Below are positions 10,700-19,677 of a stretch of DNA of 64,000 bases, piece after piece. Made by a program: the position numbers and the translations under genes. The notes below the pieces were generated by a model. It did not search any database, had not been told where the DNA came from, and saw only the letters and a program-made list of their open reading frames with translations. The number at the start of each line of letters is the position of its first letter. Positions within the stretch are counted from its first letter, which is position 1. The stretch spans positions 41,477 to 105,476 of the forward strand of contig JAGDVP010000012.1 of assembly GCA_023255735.1 (NCBI GenBank). Reading direction: 5' to 3'. This stretch comes from Halothiobacillus sp. Lineage in GTDB: Bacteria > Pseudomonadota > Gammaproteobacteria > Halothiobacillales > Halothiobacillaceae.

Positions 10700-10714
10700 G
10701 TCAAGTTTAAGCAT

Positions 10715-11188
10715 TTATTTAATGCAGGCTTTGTTAGCGACGTCTTGTGCCTGTTTAACCCGACTCGCAATTTCTTCGGGGGTTAACGCGCGATACTTGC
10801 CGTCGGCCTCTTGCGTCATGAGCTGGTTTTGTGAGTTTTGTAAGGTTTTAATTTGTTCTTGCGCCGCTTGGCAGGCTTTTTCCGCTTCTTTTTTGTTCAC
10901 AACTGTGATGGGTGCGTTGGGCGCTAGCGGCTCTTTGGGGGGTTCGGTGGCGGCTTCTTTGTCCGGGTTTTCAGACGCTTTAGATGGGGATGCGCTGGGT
11001 GTGGCAAAGTCAGGATTAATCTCCTTCACCTCGCCTTGGGCGGGTGGAATTTGGCTAAAATGAGTTTCGCCTTTTTTATCAACCCACTTATAAATGCGAG
11101 TCGTATCGTCAGCATGGCTCACTGTTGCGGCGAGCACAAAACTTGCGCCCATTAAAGACAGCAGCGCGATTTTCCCGAGGCTTTGCAT
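10715..11188 (-). CDS. DUF4124 domain-containing periplasmic protein
   Basis: 157 residues with an N-terminal Sec signal peptide (hydrophobic stretch at about 6-22, likely cleavage after SHA near 26). RIYKWVDKKGETHFSQIPP at about 31-49 is the DUF4124 signature common in Gammaproteobacteria, whose function is unknown. The middle is a Pro/Ala/Glu-rich linker and the C-terminus is a helical, Gln-rich segment with two Cys. RBS AAGGACGAGAG lies upstream of the ATG. The gene is divergent from the LysR regulator at 11363 across about 170 bases. Confidence 0.75.
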   Translation of the reverse strand: MQSLGKIALLSLMGASFVLAATVSHADDTTRIYKWVDKKGETHFSQIPPAQGEVKEINPDFATPSASPSKASENPDKEAATEPPKEPLAPNAPITVVNKKEAEKACQAAQEQIKTLQNSQNQLMTQEADGKYRALTPEEIASRVKQAQDVANKACIK

Positions 11189-11362
11189 AATCTCTCGTCC
11201 TTGTGATGTTTAAGGGTTCAAGCATAACGATTTATGCCAATTCTTCAACTGGTTGGCTCGACTTGGAGGCAGGTTTTTTTGCCAATTTGCGTCAGGTTGT
11301 TCGCAAATGATAAATAGGCTTGATACACTATTGTGATTAATAACGAATAAGGTGATTTTCGG

Positions 11363-12304
11363 ATGGCTGATCGACGTCTCAAGGTGTTTAACACCGTTGC
11401 GCGCTTACTGAGTTTCACTAAGGCTGCCGAAGCCCTGCATATGACTCAGCCGGCGGTTACTTTTCAAGTGCGCCAATTAGAGGAGCATTTTGATACCCGC
11501 CTGTTTGATCGCACGCACAATCGTGTCACGCTGACCGATGTGGGGCACATGGTTTACGAAATCTCTGAGCGCATGTTCGAGCTGTACGATGAAATGGATC
11601 GTCGCGTGAAAGAGATGACCGGTGAAGTCGGTGGCTCCTTGAATGTGGGCGCCAGCATGACCATTGCTGAAAATATGCTCCCCGCCTTGCTGGGTAAATT
11701 TCGGGTTAAGCACCGCGATTTGGCTATCCGCTTGAAAGTCGGCAACACCGAGTCCGTGGTGGCGATGGTTGAGCACAATGTGGTTGATTTAGCCATTGTC
11801 GAAGGCACGATCAGTAATAAAAACTTATTAGTTGAAACCTGCCGTCGCGATGAGCTCGTGGTTATTATGCCACCCGATCATGCCTTAGCTGGCGCGGAGT
11901 CTTTGGCGATTGAACAGCTGATGACCTACGATTTTATTTGCCGCGAAGAAGGTTCGGGTACGCGGGAAATGGTGCTCAATTACATGATTGATCACGGCTT
12001 TTCCGAAGGTTGGGAGGTCTGCATGGAGCTTGGCAGCCCCGAGGCGATTAAAGGTGCGGTGCAAGCGGGCATGGGCTTATCGATTGTGTCCTCTTCGGGT
12101 ATTACTAAAGAGCTTAAATTGGGATTGCTCAAGGCGGTGCCTTTGAAACCGCGTTTATTCCGTGATTTTTCGTTTGTGCGCCAACGGCACAAGTTCCGTT
12201 TGCCGGCGATGGAAGATTTGTTGGAGTTTTCCCGCGATTATTGCCACAACAGCTCACCGATGCTGGATTTAGAAGTGATTCAGAAGAAGCACTCACCCAG
12301 CTGA
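11363..12304 (+). CDS. LysR-family transcriptional regulator (CysL/CbbR-like)
   Basis: 313 residues. The N-terminal winged helix-turn-helix (about 1-60, with LSFTKAAEALHMTQPAVTFQVRQLE) is typical of LysR regulators, and residues about 90-295 form the two-lobed effector domain. The N-terminus resembles the CysL/CbbR branch more than CysB. In autotrophic sulfur oxidisers such proteins regulate carbon fixation or sulfur genes, but no target is in the neighbourhood, so I do not assign one. It is divergent from the DUF4124 gene and followed by a strong terminator at 12328-12354. The effector is unknown. Confidence 0.85.
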   Translation: MADRRLKVFNTVARLLSFTKAAEALHMTQPAVTFQVRQLEEHFDTRLFDRTHNRVTLTDVGHMVYEISERMFELYDEMDRRVKEMTGEVGGSLNVGASMTIAENMLPALLGKFRVKHRDLAIRLKVGNTESVVAMVEHNVVDLAIVEGTISNKNLLVETCRRDELVVIMPPDHALAGAESLAIEQLMTYDFICREEGSGTREMVLNYMIDHGFSEGWEVCMELGSPEAIKGAVQAGMGLSIVSSSGITKELKLGLLKAVPLKPRLFRDFSFVRQRHKFRLPAMEDLLEFSRDYCHNSSPMLDLEVIQKKHSPS

Positions 12305-12327
12305 TTGGCTGCAGTTTAGTTGCATGA

Positions 12328-12354
12328 AAAACCGCCCATTTGGGCGGTTTTTTT
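12328..12354 (+). terminator. Rho-independent terminator of the LysR gene
   Basis: AAACCGCCCA and TGGGCGGTTT form a 10-bp stem with a 2-base spacer, followed by seven or more T on the plus strand. It begins 23 bases after the LysR stop. Confidence 0.9.
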
Positions 12355-12401
12355 GTTTTGATCGGCTGCTGATAGGCTTTGAGTTTTATTTTTAATCATA
12401 A

Positions 12402-12426
12402 AAAACCTCGGCTTTGCCGAGGTTTT
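12402..12426 (-). terminator. Terminator of the DUF302 lipoprotein gene
   Basis: AAAACCTCGGC and GCCGAGGTTTT pair around a TTT loop; on the minus strand a T-run follows. It lies about 55 bases past the stop of the gene ending at 12482 and could act in both directions. Confidence 0.85.
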
Positions 12427-12481
12427 AACGATTAGCCTAACAGCACCCAGCGTACAAAGCAGGGTAACTTGAGGCTCTCTA

Positions 12482-13051
12482 TTAGAAACCGCCGTGGGCG
12501 CCTGCTTCCATCATTTTGTACATAGAGTCACGAACGTGCTGCGCGTTAGATTTGAACGGCTCGGGGAACTCTTTGCCACCATGCACAAACATATCCATAT
12601 TTAGGCCATACAACCAGTAACGGCCTTCTTTATCTTCAACAACGGCGATGCGGCAAGGCAGGTAAGCGGCAAAGTACGGGCTCCAATCGGTGGCTTGGCG
12701 CGCGATGGATGGGCTGCAATATTGATAAATCATCAAATAACGCTGGGGTTTGCCGGTTTCAAGCTCCAGCTGCTTGGACAAAGGCATTTCACCCACGTTC
12801 TTCAAGCCGGTACCAACCGAGGCAGACTCAATGCTGTTTTTAATGTCATCAGGGCCTAGGCCTTTATCGACCTCCATGCGCCACACGGTCGCTGCGCCCA
12901 AATCCCCGCCACTGCTCACAAAGCGATCATACATGCCGCTATAGACATCCATGGCCTGAGGATCCAGTTTGTCTTTGATCGACAAAAAGCCGCAACCGGA
13001 AAGGGACATAATGGCCACACCTAACACCGATGCTTTCAATAAATTACGCAT
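12482..13051 (-). CDS. DUF302 domain lipoprotein
   Basis: 189 residues with a lipoprotein signal peptide: hydrophobic stretch at about 6-18 and lipobox LSGC with the acylated Cys at about 20. The C-terminal half (about 100-180), with LMIYQYCSPSIARQ, PCRIAVVED and YWLYGLNMDMFVHGG, matches the DUF302 fold, a small alpha/beta domain of unknown function often found in sulfur-oxidising bacteria. It probably sits in the outer or inner membrane facing the periplasm. Monocistronic between two terminator-like structures and a 198-base upstream gap. Confidence 0.72.
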   Translation of the reverse strand: MRNLLKASVLGVAIMSLSGCGFLSIKDKLDPQAMDVYSGMYDRFVSSGGDLGAATVWRMEVDKGLGPDDIKNSIESASVGTGLKNVGEMPLSKQLELETGKPQRYLMIYQYCSPSIARQATDWSPYFAAYLPCRIAVVEDKEGRYWLYGLNMDMFVHGGKEFPEPFKSNAQHVRDSMYKMMEAGAHGGF

Positions 13052-13249
13052 TAGACTTACCCCGTTTTGTTGTTTCTAACTATTAGCGAACACATTGTTA
13101 CTGTATTAGTAAACTCTGACAAACTGATTTAGTTCATCAAGAATAAGCCTGCTTAATATAGTAAAGTGCTAATAGACTGATCCATCAGGTTTGTTTGAGC
13201 GCTGCAATCAGCTGTGCCTTAGGTGCGCTGGGCTGCTAGAATCAAAGAC

Positions 13250-13816
13250 ATGTCATCAAATTTACTCAAACCTCATGCCATGATGCAAACACAGTTGATC
13301 GTTAATTTATTCGGCCAGCTTAGCGCATCGCAATTGGCTGATTTACTAGGGTTAATCCAGCAGCAGCAATGCCGAACGCTCGATAGTCATTTCATGGCGT
13401 TTGAGCAGCGGGTTGTTTTTGCCCTGCGAATTGCCGGTAACTGGGACCGTGTGACGCGAGTGGAATCGGTTTTGCGTGAATTTGCGCGCAGCCAAACGCT
13501 TGAAATTCAAGTACAGCATGAAAAAACCGCGGCAGAACGCGAGCCGGTATTGCCGTATATATTAGATGCCATTGGGCTTGAGTCGGCCGATATGCTGGCT
13601 GCCATTACGCGGTTTTGTGCCAAGCAGGAGGTGGTTTTGCGCGATATATCAACCCGCGCCTATCGCCCTGCCCGCAGCAGTGAGCGTTTAATTCAACTGC
13701 GCGCGCAGATTGAACTCCCTGCCCGCTGCCATTTGGGGCAATTTAAGTCGGATTTTTTTGATTTGTGCGATACCTTGAATTTAGATGCGGCGATTGAGCC
13801 GGAGCGCACATTTTAA
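13250..13816 (+). CDS. GcvR-like tandem ACT-domain protein
   Basis: 188 residues from the ATG at 13250; ATGs at 13280 and 13283 are equally possible because no clear Shine-Dalgarno supports the first. Two ACT-like halves are visible: QLIVNLFGQLSASQLADLLGLI with CRTLDSHFMAF, and a second from about 105 (LPYILDAIGLESADMLAAITRF). This is the pattern of the glycine cleavage repressor GcvR family, which acts by binding a partner regulator and not DNA. Genes of this type are often next to bcp, as here (29 bases upstream). The ligand is not known, and GcvA/gcv genes are not in view. Confidence 0.72.
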   Translation: MSSNLLKPHAMMQTQLIVNLFGQLSASQLADLLGLIQQQQCRTLDSHFMAFEQRVVFALRIAGNWDRVTRVESVLREFARSQTLEIQVQHEKTAAEREPVLPYILDAIGLESADMLAAITRFCAKQEVVLRDISTRAYRPARSSERLIQLRAQIELPARCHLGQFKSDFFDLCDTLNLDAAIEPERTF

Positions 13817-13844
13817 TTTTGAACCCTAACTAAGGAATGGCTTA

Positions 13845-14324
13845 ATGCCGCAACTGAAGCTGAACGAAAAAATTAAGCCCTTCCGTGGAGAAACTGCGGC
13901 GGGGCTTTTTATTAATGAGCAAACCTATCTTGGCCAATGGTTGGTGCTGTATTTTTACCCGCGTGATAGTACGCCGGGCTGCACCACCGAAGCGCGAGAT
14001 TTTGAGCGGTTATTACCCGAATTTGCCGCTTGCCCTGCCGCGGTGGTGGGTGTATCCAACGATGATGCGGCAAGCCATACCAAATTTTGTGCAAAACAGG
14101 GTTTAAGTTTCCCGTTAATAGCGGATACCGATCAATCGCTAAGCCGCTTATTTGATGTGATTCGCACCAAAAATATGTATGGCAAAACTTTTGAAGGCAT
14201 TGAGCGCAGCACGTTTTTGATTACGCCCAATGGCGTTTTGCATGCCGAGTGGCGCAAGGTGAAGGTGGATGGCCACGCAGAGGCGGTGCTTGCCGCCATT
14301 CATGCCGCTAACAATTTGGTTTGA
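13845..14324 (+). CDS. bcp: Thiol peroxidase of the Bcp/PrxQ family
   Basis: Peroxiredoxin of 159 residues that reduces hydrogen and organic peroxides. The peroxidatic Cys46 is in YPRDSTPGCT. In E. coli Bcp the resolving Cys is five residues after it; here that position is Arg51, while Cys82 in HTKFCAKQG sits where the alternative resolving Cys of the Xylella PrxQ type lies in helix 3. I therefore expect the helix-3 type of 2-Cys mechanism, although a 1-Cys mechanism is also possible. RBS AAGGA lies upstream of the ATG. It follows the GcvR-like gene and precedes phoH. Confidence 0.9.
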   Translation: MPQLKLNEKIKPFRGETAAGLFINEQTYLGQWLVLYFYPRDSTPGCTTEARDFERLLPEFAACPAAVVGVSNDDAASHTKFCAKQGLSFPLIADTDQSLSRLFDVIRTKNMYGKTFEGIERSTFLITPNGVLHAEWRKVKVDGHAEAVLAAIHAANNLV

Positions 14325-14375
14325 TGAGTTGAGGTTGAAGGTAAATTTCCGGTTGCCTAGGAGGCTTAGCGTTTA

Positions 14376-15803
14376 ATGATTAACAACACCCGCCAAAAAC
14401 AATGCCTGTTTGTGCTCGATACCAACGTATTAATGCACGACCCGACATCGATCTTTCGGTTCATGGAGCACGATATTTATCTGCCCATGGTTGTGATTGA
14501 AGAGTTGGATAACGGTAAAAAAGGCACCACAGAAACGGCGCGTAATGTGCGCCAAGTTAGCCGGTTTTTGGATGATTTATTGCAAGATGCCGATTTAGCC
14601 AATATTAATCAGGGCTTGCCGATCCATAGCCCGTTGTTATCGAAGAATAATGAGCGCGGCCTTGTGGCTGGGCGTTTGTATCTGCAAACCGCAATTGAAA
14701 CCTTCGATTTGCCCGCAGGCATGCCCGGCGGGCGCCCCGATAATCAGATTTTGGCGGTCACCCTCGCCTTGCGCCACCGGGTGGTGGATCGCGATGTTAT
14801 TTTGGTATCCAAAGATATCAACTTACGCATTAAGGCGACGGCTCTTGGCCTTAAAGCTGAGGATTATCACAATGATCAGGTGCTCGATGACGTATCGCTG
14901 CTGCACAGCGGCATTGTGCCTTTGGCGGCCGATTTTTGGGAAAGCCACGGCAAAGCACTGGAATCGTGGCAAGAGGAAGGCCGCGCTTTTTATCGGGTGC
15001 GCGGGCCGCAAACGGCTGACTGGTATGTGAATTTGTGCGTGTTTATTGAGGGTGCCACACCATTTTCCGGCATCGTGCGCGAGATTGATGCCGATGGTTC
15101 GGCTGTGGTGGAAAGTGCCATTAATTTTCAGCATGAGCGGCAATCCGTGTGGGGTATTAATGCGCGCAATCGGGAGCAGAGCTTTGCGCTTAACCACCTC
15201 ATGAACCCAGATGTCGATTTTGTGACCCTGCTTGGCCAAGCCGGCACAGGCAAAACCTTAATCACCTTGGCTGCGGCCTTGGCGCTCACGTTGGAGAAAA
15301 ACCGCTACTCCGAAATCATCATGACGCGGGTCACCATCCCCGTGGGCGAAGATATTGGCTTTTTGCCCGGCACCGAAGAAGAAAAAATGACCCCTTGGAT
15401 GGGCGCCTTAATGGATAACCTTGAGGTTTTAGCCAAAACCGATGCCAGCAGCGGCGGTGGCTGGGAGCGCGCGGCGACCAACGATTTGCTGCGCTCGCGC
15501 ATAAAAATCCGCTCGCTTAACTTCATGCGCGGGCGCACCTTTCAAAACAAGTTTGTGATTATCGACGAGGCGCAAAATTTAACCGCCAAACAAATGCGCA
15601 CACTCATCACACGCGCGGGGCCTGGTACAAAAATGGTGTGCTTGGGCAACGTAGCGCAAATTGATACGCCGTATTTAACTGAAACCACCTCGGGCTTAAC
15701 CTTCGTGGTCGATCGCTTCAAAGGCTGGCCACACGGCGCGCACATCACCCTCGCTCGGGGTGAGCGCTCACGCCTCGCGGAGCACGCCGCCGAAGTGCTG
15801 TAA
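14376..15803 (+). CDS. PIN domain-PhoH ATPase fusion (PhoH2-like)
   Basis: 475 residues. The N-terminal PIN domain (about 10-140) keeps the acidic residues of a Mg-dependent ribonuclease: LDTNVLMHD, EELDNGKKG, and a DVILVSKDINLR stretch. The C-terminal PhoH domain has Walker A GQAGTGKT at about 286-293 and Walker B FVIIDEAQNLT near 392-402. PhoH2-type fusions are ATP-dependent RNA helicase/RNases. AGGAGG (14360-14365) precedes the ATG. The downstream 290 bases hold only a short repeat and no terminator that I can support. Confidence 0.9.
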   Translation: MINNTRQKQCLFVLDTNVLMHDPTSIFRFMEHDIYLPMVVIEELDNGKKGTTETARNVRQVSRFLDDLLQDADLANINQGLPIHSPLLSKNNERGLVAGRLYLQTAIETFDLPAGMPGGRPDNQILAVTLALRHRVVDRDVILVSKDINLRIKATALGLKAEDYHNDQVLDDVSLLHSGIVPLAADFWESHGKALESWQEEGRAFYRVRGPQTADWYVNLCVFIEGATPFSGIVREIDADGSAVVESAINFQHERQSVWGINARNREQSFALNHLMNPDVDFVTLLGQAGTGKTLITLAAALALTLEKNRYSEIIMTRVTIPVGEDIGFLPGTEEEKMTPWMGALMDNLEVLAKTDASSGGGWERAATNDLLRSRIKIRSLNFMRGRTFQNKFVIIDEAQNLTAKQMRTLITRAGPGTKMVCLGNVAQIDTPYLTETTSGLTFVVDRFKGWPHGAHITLARGERSRLAEHAAEVL

Positions 15804-16095
15804 AAGCGCAGCGCAGGGTGCCCTCACCCGCGTTATTTATGGCAAGCTGAGTTAAACAAGCGCGGCAAACATGGCGGTGGCTACCCCCTCGCGCTACGAA
15901 CCCAAGCTTGCCCCAAGCCCGTCTCTAGTCCGTCCCTAGGCCGTCCCTAGGCCGCCCCTGCGAGGGGCATTTCTTTGCAGCGAGCATTTCATTTGCTTGA
16001 CCAGCACTGCTCAAACGCTTTGTTATGAGCGCGTTAATTGCGGCAAATACCGCTTATTCCGCTCTTGCCCTGTGCTGAATCAGGGTGGTTTTGTT
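15804..16095. other. Gene-free spacer between phoH and the FlhB-like gene
   Basis: No convincing gene. The stretch just after phoH has a small GGGTG/CACCC inverted repeat without a T-run, then the 11-bp tandem repeats at 15920-15952. A 68-residue plus-strand frame from 15997 has no family features and overlaps the end of the FlhB-like gene, so I left it out. Confidence 0.5.
15920..15952. repeat. Three tandem 11-bp repeats
   Basis: The unit CGTCCCTAGGC occurs twice exactly (15931-15941, 15942-15952), preceded by a diverged copy CGTCTCTAGTC (15920-15930); a fourth partial unit follows. CCTAGG in the unit is palindromic. No function is evident. Confidence 0.8.
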
Positions 16096-16455
16096 TCAAT
16101 CATCGGTTTGATTTTTATCGGCTGCTGTGGCGCTGGCACGGGTTTGCTCGGCGCGTTTGAGCACCGCTTCGTGTTTGCCGCTGACATACAGGGCATAACT
16201 TAATACCTCGGCTACGGCGCGAAATAGCGCTTCAGGGATGTGGTCACCTAGGTCGAGCTGGGCGAGCGCTTGGGCAAGCTTTGGGTCTTCTATGAGTGGG
16301 ATTTGGGCGTCATCAGCGCGTCGGGCTATTTCTTGCGCGATCAGGTTTTGGCCGGTGGCCACGACAGTGGGCAGGTCGGTGCCTTGGTATTTAAGGGCTA
16401 CGGCGCGGGTAATTTTGCCATGGTTTTTGGGCGATTTGGGTTGATTTTTCGCCAT
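16096..16455 (-). CDS. FlhB C-terminal domain-like protein (FhlB/YlqH type)
   Basis: 119 residues from the ATG at 16455. ITRAVALKYQGTDLPTVVATGQNLIAQEIARRADDAQIPLIE-type sequence at about 16-57 matches the cytoplasmic C-terminal domain of the flagellar export switch protein FlhB, but the membrane part is absent and the autocleavage NPTH motif is replaced (GKIT at the same place). Such stand-alone FlhB-like proteins exist in Bacillus and other bacteria and can partly replace the FlhB C-terminal half. An upstream start at 16488 would overlap the preceding FliK-like gene; ATG 16455 follows its TAG by one base. The C-terminus is charged. Confidence 0.8.
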   Translation of the reverse strand: MAKNQPKSPKNHGKITRAVALKYQGTDLPTVVATGQNLIAQEIARRADDAQIPLIEDPKLAQALAQLDLGDHIPEALFRAVAEVLSYALYVSGKHEAVLKRAEQTRASATAADKNQTDD

Positions 16456-16456
16456 G

Positions 16457-17764
16457 CTACACCCTTGCCTCGAATTGATGTTCGCCAAGATAGGTGGGAT
16501 TGGGCTTTAGGCGTTGCGTTACGACGGCGGGCGGCGGGCCTAGGTAGATGGCAAGTTCACGAGGGGTTAAGCCTGCGGCGCGCAGATGCTCGGCCAGTTC
16601 GTTGATTGGGGTTGTAAGCTCAGTTTGTGCCTGGGGGGTATCGGCATAGAGGCGCACAGTTAAATCGTTTTGGTTTTGCTGGCGTAGCGTTAGGCGCAAG
16701 CTGGCGTGCAATGCGCCGAGTTTGGGTAAATTGAGGGCGAAATCCAGCTGCCATGTGCTGTGGTTTGCCGGGTTTTCGGGGTGGGTGTTGTCTTCAGAAA
16801 TGGCTAGTTGCAGCCGTTGGGGCTGATCGCGGATCAATACAGGCACATCAAGCATCCAAGCGGGCTGGCCTTGGAGTTGTTGCAGTGCGGTGCGCAGCTG
16901 GCTCACATCCAGCCGGTTGAGCCATTGGTCTAGCGTGGCTTGCAGGCTGGCTTCGCTGGGGTTGGGCGGGCTTGCTTTTGTACTAGCCTCGGCAGGGGTG
17001 GGCTGGCTGTGGGCTGCTTGCTCGGTTTGGGCTTTGGGTTGGGTGCTTTTGAGGGTATCTAGTGTGGCGGCTTGCTTGATTTGCTGGGCGGCGCGGTGCA
17101 GTTCATCTTTAAGATTCGGCGGCAGCGGGGCGCTGGTTGTGGCGGGCGATGCGGCGGGCAGGCTTAATGTGGCGACTAAGCGCGCTAATTCTTTCCCCAG
17201 ATTTTGCTCGCCTAGGCGTGTACCCGCAGGTTCACGGGCGTTGGGCTTATTGGGCGCGAGCAGGGCGTCAATTGAGGTGAGCACGGCGCGCAATTGGGGT
17301 GGCAAAGCGGGCGCCAAAGTGCTAGGGGCTTGGCTACTGCTTGCGGTCGTTGGTGGGCTGCCACTTGCTGCGGGCTCAGTTTGTGCGGTACTAAGCCTTT
17401 GGAATAATTGGCCAGCTAAGGTTTGGATCAGGGTTCGATGGCTGGGTTGGTTGGGTGTTAAGTTAATCGCTCGGTTGGTTGCCAGATTGGGTACGGGGGC
17501 ATGATTCAATGCCTCGCCGGCTGTTTGCTTGGCGAGGGTTAGCACCAGCGGTGGGCCTGCATCTTTCACGGTGAGGCGAATGGCACTACCCGCTGTGAGC
17601 ACTTGGTTGGTTTGCACTGCGACTTGCCCGCCCGCCAGTGAAAGCAAGGCTTTGCCGGTTGCGGCATCAGCTTTGAGCACGATGGCGGCAAGGGTTTGGC
17701 CTGATTTTAGAGGCACGCCGTGCAGTTGGGTTGTGATAGCGGTGAGTGCGCGGTCAATCTGCAT
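16457..17764 (-). CDS. FliK-like flagellar hook-length control protein
   Basis: 435 residues. The long N-terminal two-thirds is Pro/Ala/Gln/Thr-rich and low in complexity, as in FliK ruler regions. The C-terminal part (about 320-420; WQLDFALNLPKLGALHASL and ELAEHLRAAGLTPRELAIYLG) resembles the Flg_hook domain that signals to FlhB. It is directly followed by the FlhB-C-terminal-like gene, the arrangement seen for paired FliK/FlhB-like proteins elsewhere. A second FliK is encoded at 25717, so this is a paralogue; which one sets hook length cannot be told from sequence. Divergent from fleQ. Confidence 0.75.
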   Translation of the reverse strand: MQIDRALTAITTQLHGVPLKSGQTLAAIVLKADAATGKALLSLAGGQVAVQTNQVLTAGSAIRLTVKDAGPPLVLTLAKQTAGEALNHAPVPNLATNRAINLTPNQPSHRTLIQTLAGQLFQRLSTAQTEPAASGSPPTTASSSQAPSTLAPALPPQLRAVLTSIDALLAPNKPNAREPAGTRLGEQNLGKELARLVATLSLPAASPATTSAPLPPNLKDELHRAAQQIKQAATLDTLKSTQPKAQTEQAAHSQPTPAEASTKASPPNPSEASLQATLDQWLNRLDVSQLRTALQQLQGQPAWMLDVPVLIRDQPQRLQLAISEDNTHPENPANHSTWQLDFALNLPKLGALHASLRLTLRQQNQNDLTVRLYADTPQAQTELTTPINELAEHLRAAGLTPRELAIYLGPPPAVVTQRLKPNPTYLGEHQFEARV

Positions 17765-18032
17765 GGCGCGGGCTTCCTCTGCGGGGCGAAATTCTGGGTT
17801 TGTGTCTGGGGGTTAACTCGAAGCCTATGGTCGGTTGCGTTAATACAATAGGGCACTTTAAGGTGAATCGGTAGGCAAAAATGGGAGCGGGTTGGTAGTT
17901 TCTGCTGACAAAATTTTGACAGCTTGAGCGGCGGCCGTTAGGGTTGGGTTTTATGGTTAAAATCCGCAGGCGTTGGGGGCGAATTCTTGCGCATGGGATT
18001 ATGGGCGTACCCTTTTTTGTGAGCGATGCACG

Positions 18033-19589
18033 ATGTCTGATCTTAAGCTGCGGGTTGTTGTGGATGTGCCGGAAGAGCGGGTGGCTGATTTAACCGCTTG
18101 GCTTGAGTTGCTCGGTGTGCAGGCCGTGGCGAATGACGCCCGGGCCGATGAGCCCGATGATCGCCCCATTATTGCCGGATTTTGCGGGGGCGATGCCTGT
18201 GCTGAACACTTAAATGATCGGGCGTTTAGGCCTTATCCGTGGGTGGTGATTGATACGGATTGCCCGCGATGGCTGGGGTTGCCCACCGCGCCATTTGCGA
18301 GTTTAAGTTGGCCTTGCACGTTGGCGGGTTTGCAGTCGGTGGTGAATCGCTTAACAAGCCGTTGGCGCGGGGCGCAGTTAATGTCTGCCGGCCAAGGTTT
18401 GGTGGGGGATACCCCGGCCATGCGGCAATTGCGGGCGCAAATTGAACAGGTGGCGCCCACCGATGCGACGGTGCTCATTTTGGGTGAATCGGGCACGGGT
18501 AAAGAGGTGATAGCGCGCATGATTCATCGCTTATCGCACCGCGCAGCCAAGCCCTTTGTACCAATTAATTGTGGGGCGATACCGGCCGATTTATTGGAGT
18601 CGGAATTATTCGGCCATGAAAAAGGCGCCTTTACCGGCGCGATTAGTGCGCGGCCAGGGCGCTTTGAGTTGGCGGAAGGCGGCACCTTATTTCTGGATGA
18701 AATCGGGGATATGCCCTTGCCGATGCAGGTAAAAATTTTGCGTGTGTTGCAAGAGCGCAGTTTTGAGCGCGTGGGCGGGCGGCAAACTTTAAATGCCGAT
18801 GTACGCATCATCGCAGCCACTCATCGAGATTTAGAAACGCGGATTGCCGAGGGCAGTTTTCGGCAAGATTTATATTACAGGCTGCATGTGTTTCCGCTGG
18901 AAACCTACCCCCTGCGGGCGGTGCGCGCTGATATTCCCCTCATTATTGAGGCATTAGGGCAGCGCTTTATGCGGGAAGGGCGGCCGGTGGCGCGGTTAAC
19001 CCCTGCCGCTAAGGCGGCTTTGGCGGTGTTGCCTTGGCCGGGGAACGTGCGCGAATTGGGCAATATGATTGAGCGCTTGGGCATTTTGTATCCCGAGCAA
19101 ACCGTGGATTTGCCGCAATTGCCTGAAAAATTACGCAGCCAGTTGCCCGCCGATTGGCTGCCGCCTGAACTAAGTTCTAAGCTAACTGCCGTGCCCGTTC
19201 CCGCGCCCTCAGCAATGCCAACTGCTGAGCCCGCCAAGGCTGGGGCTTTGGCTTCGGCGGGTGTTTTGGGGGATGTCGATCCGCGCGATATGTTTGCCGC
19301 CGGGCTATTAGTGCCGCCCGCGTCTCGTGATTTAGCCGCTGCATGGCATTTGCCGACCGATCTCTTGGCGTTAGAGCAGTGCGTATGCCAATTGCCTGAA
19401 TCGGGCTTTGATTTAAAAGCCTTGCTTGAAGCTATTGAGCAAGCATGGATCGTACAAGCGTTAACGCAGCATCAGGGGGTGGTGGCACAAGCGGCACGCC
19501 AATTGGGGATACGCCGCACAACACTGGTTGAAAAAATCAGGAAATATCAGCTTGCTGCGCGCATGGATGCGGACGATGGGCTCGCCTAA
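18033..19589 (+). CDS. fleQ: Sigma-54-dependent flagellar master regulator, FleQ type
   Basis: 518 residues. The N-terminal about 125 residues form a FleQ-type receiver-like domain without the usual phosphoacceptor pattern. The AAA+ domain has Walker A GESGTGKE at about 150-157 and the sigma-54 contact motif GAFTGA at about 196-201. The C-terminus carries a Fis-type helix-turn-helix ([23 protein letters not shown]). The frame is open to 17973, but ATG 18033 gives the normal N-terminus. Upstream, TTGACA (17916-17921) is a possible -35. It is directly upstream of the sigma-54 promoter of fliE, so it probably activates that operon; binding of c-di-GMP is known for FleQ but not shown here. Confidence 0.85.
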   Translation: MSDLKLRVVVDVPEERVADLTAWLELLGVQAVANDARADEPDDRPIIAGFCGGDACAEHLNDRAFRPYPWVVIDTDCPRWLGLPTAPFASLSWPCTLAGLQSVVNRLTSRWRGAQLMSAGQGLVGDTPAMRQLRAQIEQVAPTDATVLILGESGTGKEVIARMIHRLSHRAAKPFVPINCGAIPADLLESELFGHEKGAFTGAISARPGRFELAEGGTLFLDEIGDMPLPMQVKILRVLQERSFERVGGRQTLNADVRIIAATHRDLETRIAEGSFRQDLYYRLHVFPLETYPLRAVRADIPLIIEALGQRFMREGRPVARLTPAAKAALAVLPWPGNVRELGNMIERLGILYPEQTVDLPQLPEKLRSQLPADWLPPELSSKLTAVPVPAPSAMPTAEPAKAGALASAGVLGDVDPRDMFAAGLLVPPASRDLAAAWHLPTDLLALEQCVCQLPESGFDLKALLEAIEQAWIVQALTQHQGVVAQAARQLGIRRTTLVEKIRKYQLAARMDADDGLA

Positions 19590-19599
19590 ATGTTGCGAT

Positions 19600-19615
19600 T
19601 GGCACAAACCCTGCT
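19600..19615 (+). promoter_or_regulatory. Sigma-54 (-24/-12) promoter of the fliE operon
   Basis: TGGCAC at 19600-19605 and CTGCT at 19611-19615 give GG and GC separated by exactly 10 bases, the spacing sigma-54 needs. Transcription would start about 12 bases after the GC, near 19626, leaving a leader of about 50 bases before fliE. The promoter sits 11 bases after the fleQ stop. Confidence 0.85.
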
Positions 19616-19677
19616 TGTAGCTCTTTAGTAGCAAAATCCTTCGGGATTGTGTCGGCCATAAAGCGCAGGGGGGCAAG

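Noticed and set aside
11363..12304. CysB identity for the LysR regulator
   Set aside because: The N-terminal sequence lacks the CysB pattern and fits the CysL/CbbR branch better.
15997..16203. 68-residue plus-strand frame after phoH
   Set aside because: Overlaps the real FlhB-like gene antisense and has no RBS or family feature.
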